Shown here one piece after another: positions 44,743 to 53,826 of a stretch of 64,000 nucleotides of DNA. Origin of the DNA: Halorubrum sp. CSM-61 (GTDB taxonomy: Archaea > Halobacteriota > Halobacteria > Halobacteriales > Haloferacaceae); NCBI RefSeq assembly GCF_003781945.1, contig NZ_RJJW01000004.1, forward strand, positions 26,172-90,171, written 5' to 3'. Made by a program: the position numbers and the translations under genes. Below the pieces are notes generated by a model that did no database searches, had not been told where the DNA came from, and saw nothing but the letters and a program-made list of their open reading frames with translations. The stretch's first letter is position 1. Each line of letters starts with the position of its first letter.

Positions 44743-44979
44743 ATGAGCAGTCTCGTCTCGCGCTCCGCGCTCCACGCGCGGAAGCGGGCGCTCGCGAAGA
44801 CCCTCTGCTACCGGGTTCTCATGGTGGCAATCACCGTTCTGGTGGCGTGGGTCGTCGTCGGCGACGTCAGTGACGCCGTGAACATCGGACTGGTCGCCAA
44901 CGTGGTGAAGACGATAACCTACTACGGTTACGAGCGGCTGTGGGACCACGTAGCGTGGGGATTCGCCGAGACGGCCTGA
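44743..44979 (+). CDS. DUF2061 membrane protein
   Basis: 78 residues, two hydrophobic helices, with the DUF2061 signature KRALAKTLCYRVLMV, then NIGLVANVVKTITYYGYERLWDHVAWG (in parts). Function unknown. Its upstream region has an inverted repeat of GAAACG-TCTA and TAGACCGTTTC (44698-44735). Confidence 0.85.
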   Translation: MSSLVSRSALHARKRALAKTLCYRVLMVAITVLVAWVVVGDVSDAVNIGLVANVVKTITYYGYERLWDHVAWGFAETA

Positions 44980-45150
44980 ACCGACGAGCGAACGCGTGAG
45001 CCCGAGATCGAACCGTCGCGAGACGATCGCTCGCCGCTAACGTTTCGCTCTAGTTTACGGATACGAAATCGAATCGGCGATCGTTCGTCCGGCTCGCGGT
45101 CGAGAGACGAGAGCGGAGAACCAATCGGAGTCATTCGCGGGCCTAGAGCG

Positions 45151-45164
45151 GTTTCGAGGGAAAC
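45151..45164. promoter_or_regulatory. Small palindrome upstream of the Bat-like regulator
   Basis: GTTTC-GAGG-GAAAC lies 20 nt before the GTG start and is followed by GTTTAC. Similar GAAAC/GTTTC words occur before the DUF2061 gene. It may be an autoregulatory site. Confidence 0.3.
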
Positions 45165-45183
45165 GTTTACTTCGCTTATCTGT

Positions 45184-46992
45184 GTGAACACGAAACGAAT
45201 GGTCGAGGGACTTGACGCCGACGCGTACGACGCGCTCGTGACCGCGGCGGAGACGTACCGCGCCGCGCTTGTCGTCCGCCTCGCCGGCGAGGCCGGACTG
45301 CGGACCGGCGAGATCACGCGCGTCGCCCCGCGACACCTCCGGGAGACGGAGAGCGGTGCGGACCTCTCCCTCCTCGCGGTCCCGCCGGCGGACGACGAAT
45401 GGGGAGGCGGGGCGGACGACGGCTCGGGGGCGGAGAACGGGACAGCGATCGACCGCGAGACGGCGGTTCCGGCGTCGTTGGCGGCGGAGCTGCGGCGGTA
45501 CGCCGAGAGCGCCGACCTGGGCGAGTCGGAGCCGTTCGTCGACGTGTCTCCCCGCCGCGTCCAGATGATCGTGAGCGAGACCGCGGAGCGCGCGGCGAGG
45601 CGGACCGACGGCCTCGTCGACCCGGACGTGACGCCGCGAGACCTGCGGCGGACCTTCGCGCGGCGGCTCCTCGTCGACCGCGGCGTCGACCCGCACGCGG
45701 TCCGCGAGGCCGGCGGCTGGGAGACGATGGCGACGCTCGACGACTACCTCGGGCCGCTCGACGGGGACGCGATAGCCGAGGCGATCGCCGGCGACCGAGC
45801 GGGATCGTCTGGCGGGTCTGGCGCGGGCGCAGGGTCCACCGCCCTCGGCGGGTTCGAGGCGCTCGCGGCCGGCGGCGACCGGGCGGCCCCGCTCGCGGCG
45901 GTCCCCGACGGCGTGGTCGAGTCCGACCGCTGGGCCGAGGCGTGGGTCGTCCGCGGGACGGGGGACCGCCGCCGCGTCGAGATCGCGGGCGCGGCCGGCG
46001 TCGACCGGGAGACGCTCGTCGATCGGGGCGTCGCGGGCGACGGCCCGTGGCGCGAGGCGGTCGAGGAGGGCGAGCCGGTCGCGACCGAGGGGTCGCCTGC
46101 GACCGCCGGCCGGCCGGCGGTCGCGGTTCCTCTCCGGTACCGCGACGTGACCCACGGCGCGCTGTGCGTGGTCGCCGGCGGAGAGTCATCCGTCGCTTCC
46201 GTCCCGTCCGTCTCGTCGATCGAGCGTCGGGAGATCGCGACGCTCGGCCGGTGTCTCGGGTGGGCGGTGACGGCGGAGCGCTGGCGCGACCTGCTCCACT
46301 CCGACGCGGTGACCGAGGTGGAGTTCCACACCGGCGACGAGGGGGCGTTCCTCGCCCGCGCGAGCGCGGCGCTCGGCTGTCGGATCGAACTGGCCTCGAC
46401 GGTGGCGGTCGACGACGACGCCTCCCGGTTCTACCTCTCGGTCGAGGGGGCGCGCCCGCAGGCGCTGGCCGACGCGGTCGACGGCGCGCCCGGGGTCTCG
46501 GACCTCCGCGTGATCGAGACGCGCGAGGACGGCTGCGACGTGTCCGCGCGCGTGGAGGGCGGGTCCGCGGTCCGGACGCTCACCGAACACGGCGCGACCG
46601 TCCGCGACGCGACCGCGGAGGACGGACGGGTCCGGGTCGTCGCGGACCTCCCGGAGGGCGCCGACGTCCGCCCCGTCGCCGACGGGTTCCGGGCCGCGTT
46701 CGCCGACGCGCGGCTCGCGAGCAAGGAGTCCGTCGTGCGGTCGGCGCGAAGCGAGGACTCGCTCCGCGAGGGGGTCGCGGACCGGTTCACCGACCGCCAG
46801 TGGGCCGCGCTGTCGGCCGCGTACCACGGCGGGTACTTCGACTGGCCGCGGGGAAGCACGGCCGAGGAGGTCGCCGACGCCATGGACGTCTCCTCGCCGA
46901 CGTTCCACAACCACCTCCGGAAGGCCCAGCGCGGGCTGCTCGACGAGCTCTTCGAGGACGGACGAGGCCCCCGTCGTTCCGATCGAAAGTGA
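45184..46992 (+). CDS. Bat-like transcription regulator with degenerate integrase N-terminus
   Basis: 602 residues from a GTG at 45184 (an ATG lies five codons on). The N-terminus (to ~195) has a tyrosine-recombinase fold: GLRTGEITRV keeps the first Arg, TPRDLRRTFARRLL stands for HDLRHTFA with both His replaced, GGWETMATLDDYLG ends it with a Tyr. A GAF-like middle and a bacterio-opsin-activator-type region follow. The C-terminal HTH_10 is WAALSAAYHGGYFDWPRGST, then AMDVSSPTFHNHLRKAQ. Recombinase activity is unlikely. Placed between two acetyl-CoA synthetase genes, it probably controls them. Confidence 0.85.
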   Translation: MNTKRMVEGLDADAYDALVTAAETYRAALVVRLAGEAGLRTGEITRVAPRHLRETESGADLSLLAVPPADDEWGGGADDGSGAENGTAIDRETAVPASLAAELRRYAESADLGESEPFVDVSPRRVQMIVSETAERAARRTDGLVDPDVTPRDLRRTFARRLLVDRGVDPHAVREAGGWETMATLDDYLGPLDGDAIAEAIAGDRAGSSGGSGAGAGSTALGGFEALAAGGDRAAPLAAVPDGVVESDRWAEAWVVRGTGDRRRVEIAGAAGVDRETLVDRGVAGDGPWREAVEEGEPVATEGSPATAGRPAVAVPLRYRDVTHGALCVVAGGESSVASVPSVSSIERREIATLGRCLGWAVTAERWRDLLHSDAVTEVEFHTGDEGAFLARASAALGCRIELASTVAVDDDASRFYLSVEGARPQALADAVDGAPGVSDLRVIETREDGCDVSARVEGGSAVRTLTEHGATVRDATAEDGRVRVVADLPEGADVRPVADGFRAAFADARLASKESVVRSARSEDSLREGVADRFTDRQWAALSAAYHGGYFDWPRGSTAEEVADAMDVSSPTFHNHLRKAQRGLLDELFEDGRGPRRSDRK

Positions 46993-47065
46993 ACCGGCGC
47001 CGAGCGGCCGAGACGCTCCGAATCACGCCCCGAATCCTTCACGATTTTTCGTATTTAGCGCCAGC

Positions 47066-47073
47066 GTTTATAT
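47066..47073 (+). promoter_or_regulatory. TATA box of the second acetyl-CoA synthetase gene
   Basis: GTTTATAT ends 29 nt before the ATG at 47102, fitting a 5' leader of only a few bases and the choice of that ATG. Confidence 0.6.
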
Positions 47074-47101
47074 GATGAGATCGGTTGGGTACGCCCGTAC
47101 C

Positions 47102-49096
47102 ATGACAGAGGGAGACGGTCAACTGGAAGCGAGGCTGGCAGAGCAGGAGGTGTTCGAGCCGCCGGAGTCGTTCGTCGAGCAGGCGAACGTCTCGGATCCC
47201 GGCGTCTACGACGAGTTCGACGAGAACTGGCCGGGGTGCTGGGAGGCGGCCGCCGATCTGCTCGACTGGGAGACGGACTACGACCAGGTGCTGGACGACG
47301 GCAACCCTCCCTTCTACGAGTGGTTCACGGGCGGCGAGCTGAACGCGTCGGCCAACTGCCTCGACCGACACCTCGACGAGCGCGGCGACGAGGTCGCGAT
47401 CGAGTGGGTCGGCGAGCCCGTCGACGAGGACGACCGATCGTTCACCTACGAGGAACTGCACCGGGAGGTGAACGAGTTCGCGGCCGCGCTCCGGGCGCAG
47501 GGCGTCGAAGAGGACGACGTGGTGACGATGTACATGCCGATGATCCCGGAGCTGCCGATCGCGATGCTGGCGTGCGCCCGCATCGGCGCGCCCCACAGCG
47601 TCGTCTTCGCCGGGTTCTCGGCGGACGCGCTCGCGACGCGGATGAACTCCGCGGACTCGGAGTACCTCGTCACCTGCGACGGCTACTACCGCCGCGGCGA
47701 CCCCCTCGACCACCTCGACAAGGCCAACGAGGGGCTCGCGGGCGTCGACCACGACACGACCACGGTGGTCGTCGATCGGCTCGGCCCGAACGGCGACGAC
47801 TTCGGCCACGACCTCGGCGACGACCAGATCGACTACGGCGACCTCGTCGCGGACCACGAGGGTGCCGAGGTCGAGCCGGTCACCCGCGACGCCGAGGACA
47901 TGCTGTTCCTGATGTACACCTCGGGGACGACCGGGAAGCCGAAGGGCGTGAAACACACCACCGGCGGATACCTCTCGTGGGTGTCGTGGACCTCGCAGGC
48001 GGTCCTCGACGTCAAGCCGGATGACACGTACTTCTGTTCGGCCGACATCGGCTGGATCACGGGTCACTCCTACATCGTCTACGGGCCGCTCGCGCTCGGG
48101 ACGACGACGATGATGTACGAGGGGACGCCCGATCACCCGGAGCGCGACCGCCTCTGGGAGATCGTCGACGAGTACGACGCGACCCAGCTGTATACGGCGC
48201 CCACCGCGATCCGGGCGTTCATGAAGTGGGGCTCGAAGTTCCCCGACCGCCACGACCTCTCCTCGCTGCGGCTGCTCGGCACGGTCGGCGAGCCGATCAA
48301 CCCCCGCGCGTGGAAGTGGTACTACCAGCACATCGGGGACGAGGAGTGCCCGATCGTCGACACGTGGTGGCAGACCGAGACCGGCGGGATGATGGTGACG
48401 ACGCTGCCCGGGGTGAAGGACATGAAGCCCGGGGCGGCCGGACCGCCGCTTCCGGGGCTCGACGTACAGATCCTCGACACGCTCGGCGACGAGGTCGAGC
48501 CCGGAAAGGCCGGCTACCTCACGGTACAGAAGCCGTGGCCCGGCATGCTCCGGACGCTGTACAACAACGACGAGCGCTACATCGAGGAGTACTGGGCCGA
48601 GTACTCTGACACCGACAGCGACGACCCCGACGACTGGGTGTACTTCCCGGAGGACGGGGCGAAGATCGACGAGGACGGCTACATCAGCGTCCTCGGGCGC
48701 GTCGACGACGTGCTCAACGTCTCGGGCCACCGGCTCGGGACGATGGAGATCGAGTCCGCCATCGTCGGCGTCGAGGGCGTCGCCGAGGCCGCGGTCGTCG
48801 GCGGCGACCACGACATCAAGGGCGAGGCCGTCTACGCGTACGTGACCACCGAGGACGGCTACGAGGGCGACGACGAGCTCCGCGACGCGATCGTCGCGGG
48901 CGTCGAAGACGCCATCGGCCCGATCGCTCGGCCGGAGCAGGTCGTGTTCACGCCCGACCTGCCGAAGACCCGGTCCGGAAAGATCATGCGTCGCCTGCTC
49001 GAGAACATCGCCGACGGGAAGGAGCTGGGTAACACCAGCACGCTTCGGAACCCGGAGATCGTCGAAGAGATCCAGCGGAAGGCCGAAGGCGAGTAG
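47102..49096 (+). CDS. acs: Acetyl-CoA synthetase (AMP-forming)
   Basis: 664 residues from the ATG at 47102. Motifs MYTSGTTGKPKGVKH, WWQTETGG, the SGHRLGTMEIESA hinge region and the adenylation Lys in KTRSGKIMRRLL match canonical Acs. It forms acetyl-CoA from acetate, ATP and CoA. The DUF4212/SSS symporter genes begin 110 bp downstream, so uptake and activation are probably linked. Confidence 0.93.
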   Translation: MTEGDGQLEARLAEQEVFEPPESFVEQANVSDPGVYDEFDENWPGCWEAAADLLDWETDYDQVLDDGNPPFYEWFTGGELNASANCLDRHLDERGDEVAIEWVGEPVDEDDRSFTYEELHREVNEFAAALRAQGVEEDDVVTMYMPMIPELPIAMLACARIGAPHSVVFAGFSADALATRMNSADSEYLVTCDGYYRRGDPLDHLDKANEGLAGVDHDTTTVVVDRLGPNGDDFGHDLGDDQIDYGDLVADHEGAEVEPVTRDAEDMLFLMYTSGTTGKPKGVKHTTGGYLSWVSWTSQAVLDVKPDDTYFCSADIGWITGHSYIVYGPLALGTTTMMYEGTPDHPERDRLWEIVDEYDATQLYTAPTAIRAFMKWGSKFPDRHDLSSLRLLGTVGEPINPRAWKWYYQHIGDEECPIVDTWWQTETGGMMVTTLPGVKDMKPGAAGPPLPGLDVQILDTLGDEVEPGKAGYLTVQKPWPGMLRTLYNNDERYIEEYWAEYSDTDSDDPDDWVYFPEDGAKIDEDGYISVLGRVDDVLNVSGHRLGTMEIESAIVGVEGVAEAAVVGGDHDIKGEAVYAYVTTEDGYEGDDELRDAIVAGVEDAIGPIARPEQVVFTPDLPKTRSGKIMRRLLENIADGKELGNTSTLRNPEIVEEIQRKAEGE

Positions 49097-49208
49097 CCGG
49101 CCGGCGGTTCCGTTTTCCTGGTGCCAGACGAACAGACCCGCTCGACACCGGAAATAAACATCACGATAAAATCGCACAAACGCACCACAACAATACACAT
49201 CACAACAC

Positions 49209-49670
49209 ATGACAGATAATCGCACACACGCAGCCGACGACACGGTCACCGACGGTGGTCACGCAGCGGACGACGTGGCCACCGACGGTGGTCGCGCAGC
49301 GGACGACGTGGCCACCGACGGAGGGGTCGCGTCGGGAGCGGCACAGAAGCACCGGCAGACCGACTACCTCGGCTCGGAGGTAAACCTCCTGAACCCGAGC
49401 ACGCCGTACATGCGCGAGCACCTCCGGATCGTCTGGACGGGGTTCGCGATCTGGGCGGTCATCGTCTTCGGACCGGTGACGGCCACCTATCTGGCTCCCG
49501 GAGCCATGACGACGGCGATGCCGATCATCGGCTTCCCGCTCCACTACTTCCTCATCGCAATCGGTGCGCCGGGCGGCGCGCTAATCTTGTCCGCGTGGTA
49601 CGCGCGGCGACGCGACGAGCTCGACGACAAGTACGGAATCGAACACGACAGCGTGGGGGGTGACGCATGA
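49209..49670 (+). CDS. DUF4212 small subunit of sodium/solute symporter
   Basis: 153 residues with two membrane helices (about 75-130) and the motif YLGSEVNLLNPSTPYM typical of the partner of SSS-type symporters. The N-terminus carries near-perfect 11-residue repeats (DGGHAADDVAT, DGGRAADDVAT) coded by a 33-bp tandem repeat at 49251-49316. Stop overlaps the large-subunit start. The AT-rich 49150-49208 upstream should hold the promoter. Confidence 0.88.
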   Translation: MTDNRTHAADDTVTDGGHAADDVATDGGRAADDVATDGGVASGAAQKHRQTDYLGSEVNLLNPSTPYMREHLRIVWTGFAIWAVIVFGPVTATYLAPGAMTTAMPIIGFPLHYFLIAIGAPGGALILSAWYARRRDELDDKYGIEHDSVGGDA

Positions 49671-51427
49671 CGCTCGCCGCGGCGCTGCTACAGAGCGAGC
49701 TGCTCCCCGAGGGGCTCGACGTCTCGTTCAAGGCGCTCCCCTCGGTGCTCGTTATCGGCATGCTGCTCATCTTCCTCGCGATCGGCTTCATCTTCCGCGT
49801 GGCCGACACCGAGAACATGTGGGTCGCCGGTCGTTCCATCGGCAACCTGGAGAACGGGATGGCGATCGGCGCGAACTGGATGTCCGCCGCGTCGTACCTC
49901 GGAATGGCCGCGTTGATCGCGACGGCCGGCGTGTACGGCCTCGCGTTCGTCGTCGGCTGGACGACGGGATACTTCATCCTGCTCATCTTCCTCGCGGCGC
50001 AGCTGCGCCGGTTCGGGAAGTACACGGCGCCGGACTTCGTCGGCGACCGCTTCAACTCCGACACCGCACGCGCCATCGGCGCGGTCACGACGTTCCTCAT
50101 CGGGTTCGTCTACGCGATCGGACAGGCGCGCGGGATGGGGCTCGTCGGCCTCTACATCTTCGGTGACCTCGGCTTCCTCGGACTGAGCGGCTACCAGGCG
50201 ATGGTCGTGATCATGATGACGATCACGGTCGGCTACCTGACGCTCTCCGGGATGCTGGGCGCGACGAAGAACATGGCCGTCCAGTACGTCATCCTCATCG
50301 TCGCGTTCGTCGCCGGCCTGTACGCGGTCGGATTCACGAACGGCTACTCGACGGTCCTGCCGCAGATCGAGTACGGCGCGCTCATAAACACCCTGAGCGC
50401 CGAGTTCTCGGAACCGTTCGTCAACCAGAGCTACTACCTGTGGATCGCGACGGCGTTCTCGCTGATCGTCGGGACCTGCGGGCTCCCGCACGTTCTCGTG
50501 CGGTTCTACACCGTCGAGAACGAGCGGACTGCCCGCTGGTCCACCGTCTGGGGGCTGTTCTTCATCTGTATCCTCTACTTCAGCGCGCCGGCGTTCGCGG
50601 CGTTCGGGACCGACCTGTACGGACAGAACATCGGCGCGGTGTACGGTGACCCCGGCATGACGAGCGAGGCGGCCGACGTGATCGTCGTGTTGGCCGCGCA
50701 GCTCTCGAACCTGCCCCAGTGGTTCGTCGGGCTGGTCGCGGCGGGCGGTATCGCCGCGGCGATCGCGACGACCGCGGGGCTGTTCATCGCCGGCTCCTCG
50801 GCGATCTCGCACGACATCTACACCAACATCATCAACCCCGACGCGACGCAGCGCCAGCAGGTGCTCGTCGGCCGTCTGAGCATCGTCGCGCTCGGCGTGT
50901 TGACGACGCTCGCCGCGCTCGACCCCGCGGCGCCGATCGCCGCGCTCGTCTCGTACGCGTTCTCGCTGGCCGGGGCGGTGCTGTTCCCGATGTTCTTCCT
51001 CGGCATGTGGTGGGAGAACACGAACCGCGAGGGCGCGCTCGCCGGCATGACGACCGGACTGACAATCTGGGGGATCTCGATGGTCAACGAGGTCGTCCCG
51101 ACGTACATCGGCGGCCTCGAAGCGCCGCTCAACGCGGGGCTCGCGACGTGGCTGCCCGCGATCGGCTCCGCGCTCATCGCCGTGCCGATCGTCTTCGCGG
51201 TCACCATCGTCGTCTCGATGGCGACCGACGACCCGCCGATGGAGACGAAGCGGATCGTCCGGCAGTGCCACAGTCCGGAGCCGATGCGCCAGCAGCAGAC
51301 GGCGGAAGACGTCGTCGCTGCGGACGGTGGCGAAGAGGTTGCGACCGACGGTGGCCGCGCAGTTGACGACGCGGGGACCGACGGTGGCCGCGCAGTTGAC
51401 GACGATAAAACCACGGAGGAGCGATAA
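49667..51427 (+). CDS. Sodium:solute symporter (ActP-like SSS family)
   Basis: 586 residues, about 13 membrane helices. NMWVAGRSIGNLENGMAIGANWMSAASYLG (in parts) is the SSS signature of the acetate/monocarboxylate subgroup. It works with the DUF4212 subunit and is likely to import acetate or a related anion, given the two acs genes. The hydrophilic C-terminus ends in the same DGGRAVDD-type 11-residue repeats (33-bp units, 51347-51412) as the small subunit's N-terminus. Stop shares a base with the next start. Confidence 0.9.
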   Translation: MTLAAALLQSELLPEGLDVSFKALPSVLVIGMLLIFLAIGFIFRVADTENMWVAGRSIGNLENGMAIGANWMSAASYLGMAALIATAGVYGLAFVVGWTTGYFILLIFLAAQLRRFGKYTAPDFVGDRFNSDTARAIGAVTTFLIGFVYAIGQARGMGLVGLYIFGDLGFLGLSGYQAMVVIMMTITVGYLTLSGMLGATKNMAVQYVILIVAFVAGLYAVGFTNGYSTVLPQIEYGALINTLSAEFSEPFVNQSYYLWIATAFSLIVGTCGLPHVLVRFYTVENERTARWSTVWGLFFICILYFSAPAFAAFGTDLYGQNIGAVYGDPGMTSEAADVIVVLAAQLSNLPQWFVGLVAAGGIAAAIATTAGLFIAGSSAISHDIYTNIINPDATQRQQVLVGRLSIVALGVLTTLAALDPAAPIAALVSYAFSLAGAVLFPMFFLGMWWENTNREGALAGMTTGLTIWGISMVNEVVPTYIGGLEAPLNAGLATWLPAIGSALIAVPIVFAVTIVVSMATDDPPMETKRIVRQCHSPEPMRQQQTAEDVVAADGGEEVATDGGRAVDDAGTDGGRAVDDDKTTEER

Positions 51428-51888
51428 TGTACGAACGCATCCTCGTACCCACGGACGGTAGCGACGTCGCAGAGTCGGCAGTCGAGCACGCGCTCGACCT
51501 CGCGGAGAAGTACGACGCCGAGGTCCACGCGCTGTACGTGGTCGACATCGACTCCGTGAACTTCAGTCTCGGGACCGAACAGGTCGACCGGCTCAAACAG
51601 GGTCGGTTCGACGAGATGGGTGAGCTGAAAGACCGAGCCGACGAGGCGACCGGCACCGTCGCCGAGCGGGGCGCGGCGCGCGCCGTCGAGGTCGTCGAGC
51701 ACGTCTCGGGCGGTCGGCCGCACAAGGTGATCGGCGACTACGCCGAGAACCACGACATCGACCTCATCGTGATGGGGAGTCACGGTCGGGCCGGCGTCCG
51801 GCGAGCGCTGCTCGGGAGCGTCACCGAACGGACGCTGCGCTCGACGCACGTCCCCGTGCTCGTCGTCGACTACCTCGACGAGGACTGA
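51427..51888 (+). CDS. Universal stress protein (UspA family)
   Basis: 153 residues. N-terminal ILVPTDGSDVAESAVEHAL and C-terminal ATP-binding GSHGRAGVRRALLGSVTERTL. TAATG overlap with the symporter gene makes it the third gene of that operon; Usp proteins in this position are thought to modulate transporter activity (inference). Confidence 0.93.
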   Translation: MYERILVPTDGSDVAESAVEHALDLAEKYDAEVHALYVVDIDSVNFSLGTEQVDRLKQGRFDEMGELKDRADEATGTVAERGAARAVEVVEHVSGGRPHKVIGDYAENHDIDLIVMGSHGRAGVRRALLGSVTERTLRSTHVPVLVVDYLDED

Positions 51889-51996
51889 CGCGACGCGGCT
51901 CCGCCTCGGTCTCGCTTTCGCTGGAATAGCTCGTTCGACCGACCGCGACCGATTCGCTTCCGGAACACCGACGTATCCGGCCACGTACGCTTACCC

Positions 51997-52260
51997 ATGA
52001 CTGACACCGACGGCACGGAGCCGACAGACTCGGAGCCCGAGAGCCCCGTCGATCGCCTCCGAGCGCACGTCAGCGAGAACCGGGGCGGGATGCTCTACGA
52101 CCTCGCGTTCGCGGTGGTGTGGGTGACGACCGTCTCGCTTTTGTACGACTTCCTGTTCTCGGCCTCCCCGAGGTGGGTGCTGTACATGTTCATGCTCGCC
52201 GGGATCCCCGCGTACTTCGGGTTCTTCATCTCGCTGGAGATGGCGAAATCCGGGCGGTGA
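51997..52260 (+). CDS. Small membrane protein, two helices
   Basis: 87 residues: acidic N-terminus, then helices at about 33-54 (YDLAFAVVWVTTVSLLYDFL) and 62-82 (WVLYMFMLAGIPAYFGFFIS). Conserved-looking but unrecognised. Confidence 0.6.
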   Translation: MTDTDGTEPTDSEPESPVDRLRAHVSENRGGMLYDLAFAVVWVTTVSLLYDFLFSASPRWVLYMFMLAGIPAYFGFFISLEMAKSGR

Positions 52261-52373
52261 CCGTCCGGACGGAAAACGGTTGAATCGGACGGTCAGTCAC
52301 GGAGTCCGGGATACGCGTCGGATTCCGGAGCCACACAACACTTATGTCCCAGTCGGGAGTGGATCGAGACGCG

Positions 52374-52568
52374 ATGGCGACAGGCAAGGTCGACTTCTTC
52401 AACGACACCGGCGGCTACGGATTCATCGAGACAGACGACGCTGACGAGGACGTGTTCTTCCACATGGAAGACGTCGGCGGCCCGGATCTCGAGGAAGGCC
52501 AGGAGGTAGAGTTCGAGATCGAGGAGGCGGACAAGGGTCCGCGCGCGACGAACCTCACTCGGCTGTAG
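52374..52568 (+). CDS. cspA: Cold-shock protein
   Basis: 64 residues from the ATG at 52374. OB-fold with both RNA-binding motifs: GYGFIET (RNP1) and VFFHMED (RNP2). The upstream ACTTATG box is ~32 nt before this ATG, which favours it over the in-frame ATG at 52344. Confidence 0.94.
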   Translation: MATGKVDFFNDTGGYGFIETDDADEDVFFHMEDVGGPDLEEGQEVEFEIEEADKGPRATNLTRL

Positions 52569-52673
52569 ATCGTTCGGCGGCATCCGCTACCGACGACGTC
52601 GGACAGCTCTCGAAACGCGTCTCGCGTATATGACACCCGCCAGCGGCGGCGCCGTCTCACCTGTCCGAGCGCG

Positions 52674-53657
52674 TCAGACCGGGAACTCGACGCCGGTCGC
52701 CTCCTCGGAGTACTCCCAGAGTTCCCGGGCGTCCTCGCGGTCGTAGGAGGCGTCGTTGGACCGACCGATCGTCGGCGCGCCGCGCATGTTCATCAGCCCG
52801 CCGGGCTCGACGTAGGCGCCGTCGTCGACGTCGGCGGTGGCCGCGTACAGCATCGGGAGCGCGCCGGTGGCGGCGTCCTGACCGAGCACCGCGTTCGCCA
52901 GCCGCATCCCGACCTTCACGAGGGGGTTGCCGCTCTCCGCGGCGGTGCGGAGCTGGAGGTTTGTGTCGGCGTAGCCCGGGTGGCAGGCGGCGCTACGGAC
53001 GCCGATCGCGGACTCGTTCCCGAGGTTCCCCTCGTCGTCCTCGCGGTTCGCGGCCTCGATCCGGCGCTGGAGCTCGTACGCGAAAAGCAGGTTCGCGAGC
53101 TTGCTCCGGCCGTACGCCTTCCACTTGCCGTACGACTCCTCCCAGTTGAGATCGGAGAAGTCCATCTCGCCGCTCTCGTGGGCGCCCGACGACTGCGTGA
53201 CGATTCTGGAGTCGCCGTCGATCCCTTCGCCGTCTCTTAAAAGCGAGAACAGGCGTCCGGTGAGCGCGAAGTGGCCGAGGTGGTTGACGCCGAACTGCGT
53301 CTCGAAGCCGTCCTCGGTCTCGCCGCGTGGGATCGCCATGACGCCGGCGTTGTTACACAGAATATCGACCGCGTCGTAGTCGTCGCGCAGGCCCTCGGCG
53401 AAGGCCGCGACCGAGTCGAGCGAGGCGAGGTCGCACTCGCGCACGTCGAGGGCGCCGCCGACCGCCCCGTCCGCCTCGGCCCGAATTTGGTCGACCGCGT
53501 CCTTCCCGCGTTCGACGCTGCGACACGCCATTACCACGGTGGCGCCCTTCGCGGCGAACGCGCGCGTCCCCTCGTAGCCCAGCCCGCTGTTCGCGCCGGT
53601 GACGACGACCGTCTTCCCGTCCAGTCGCGGCATGTCCGCGGCGGTCCAGTCGGTCAT
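52674..53657 (-). CDS. Short-chain dehydrogenase/reductase
   Basis: 327 residues from the ATG at 53657. Rossmann motif VVTGANSGLG, NNAGVMAIP and the catalytic YGRSKLAN (Tyr-x-x-x-Lys), with Ser in TQSSGAHESG. Most like the retinol-dehydrogenase-type SDRs. Substrate unknown. Divergent from the topoisomerase VI operon. Confidence 0.88.
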   Translation of the reverse strand: MTDWTAADMPRLDGKTVVVTGANSGLGYEGTRAFAAKGATVVMACRSVERGKDAVDQIRAEADGAVGGALDVRECDLASLDSVAAFAEGLRDDYDAVDILCNNAGVMAIPRGETEDGFETQFGVNHLGHFALTGRLFSLLRDGEGIDGDSRIVTQSSGAHESGEMDFSDLNWEESYGKWKAYGRSKLANLLFAYELQRRIEAANREDDEGNLGNESAIGVRSAACHPGYADTNLQLRTAAESGNPLVKVGMRLANAVLGQDAATGALPMLYAATADVDDGAYVEPGGLMNMRGAPTIGRSNDASYDREDARELWEYSEEATGVEFPV

Positions 53658-53826
53658 GCCCGAACGGAGGGGCGTCACGGGGAGAAAGCTGTCGGGGGGA
53701 TCGGACTTGCCCGTTCGTGTGACACGTTCTCGATCAGGGCGACGAGACGGCGTCTGACGCCGAGATACACTTTCACCGCGCCGGCGGTGCGTTTTTAGGT
53801 GCCTCGGTGAAAGGGGAGGGTACCGA

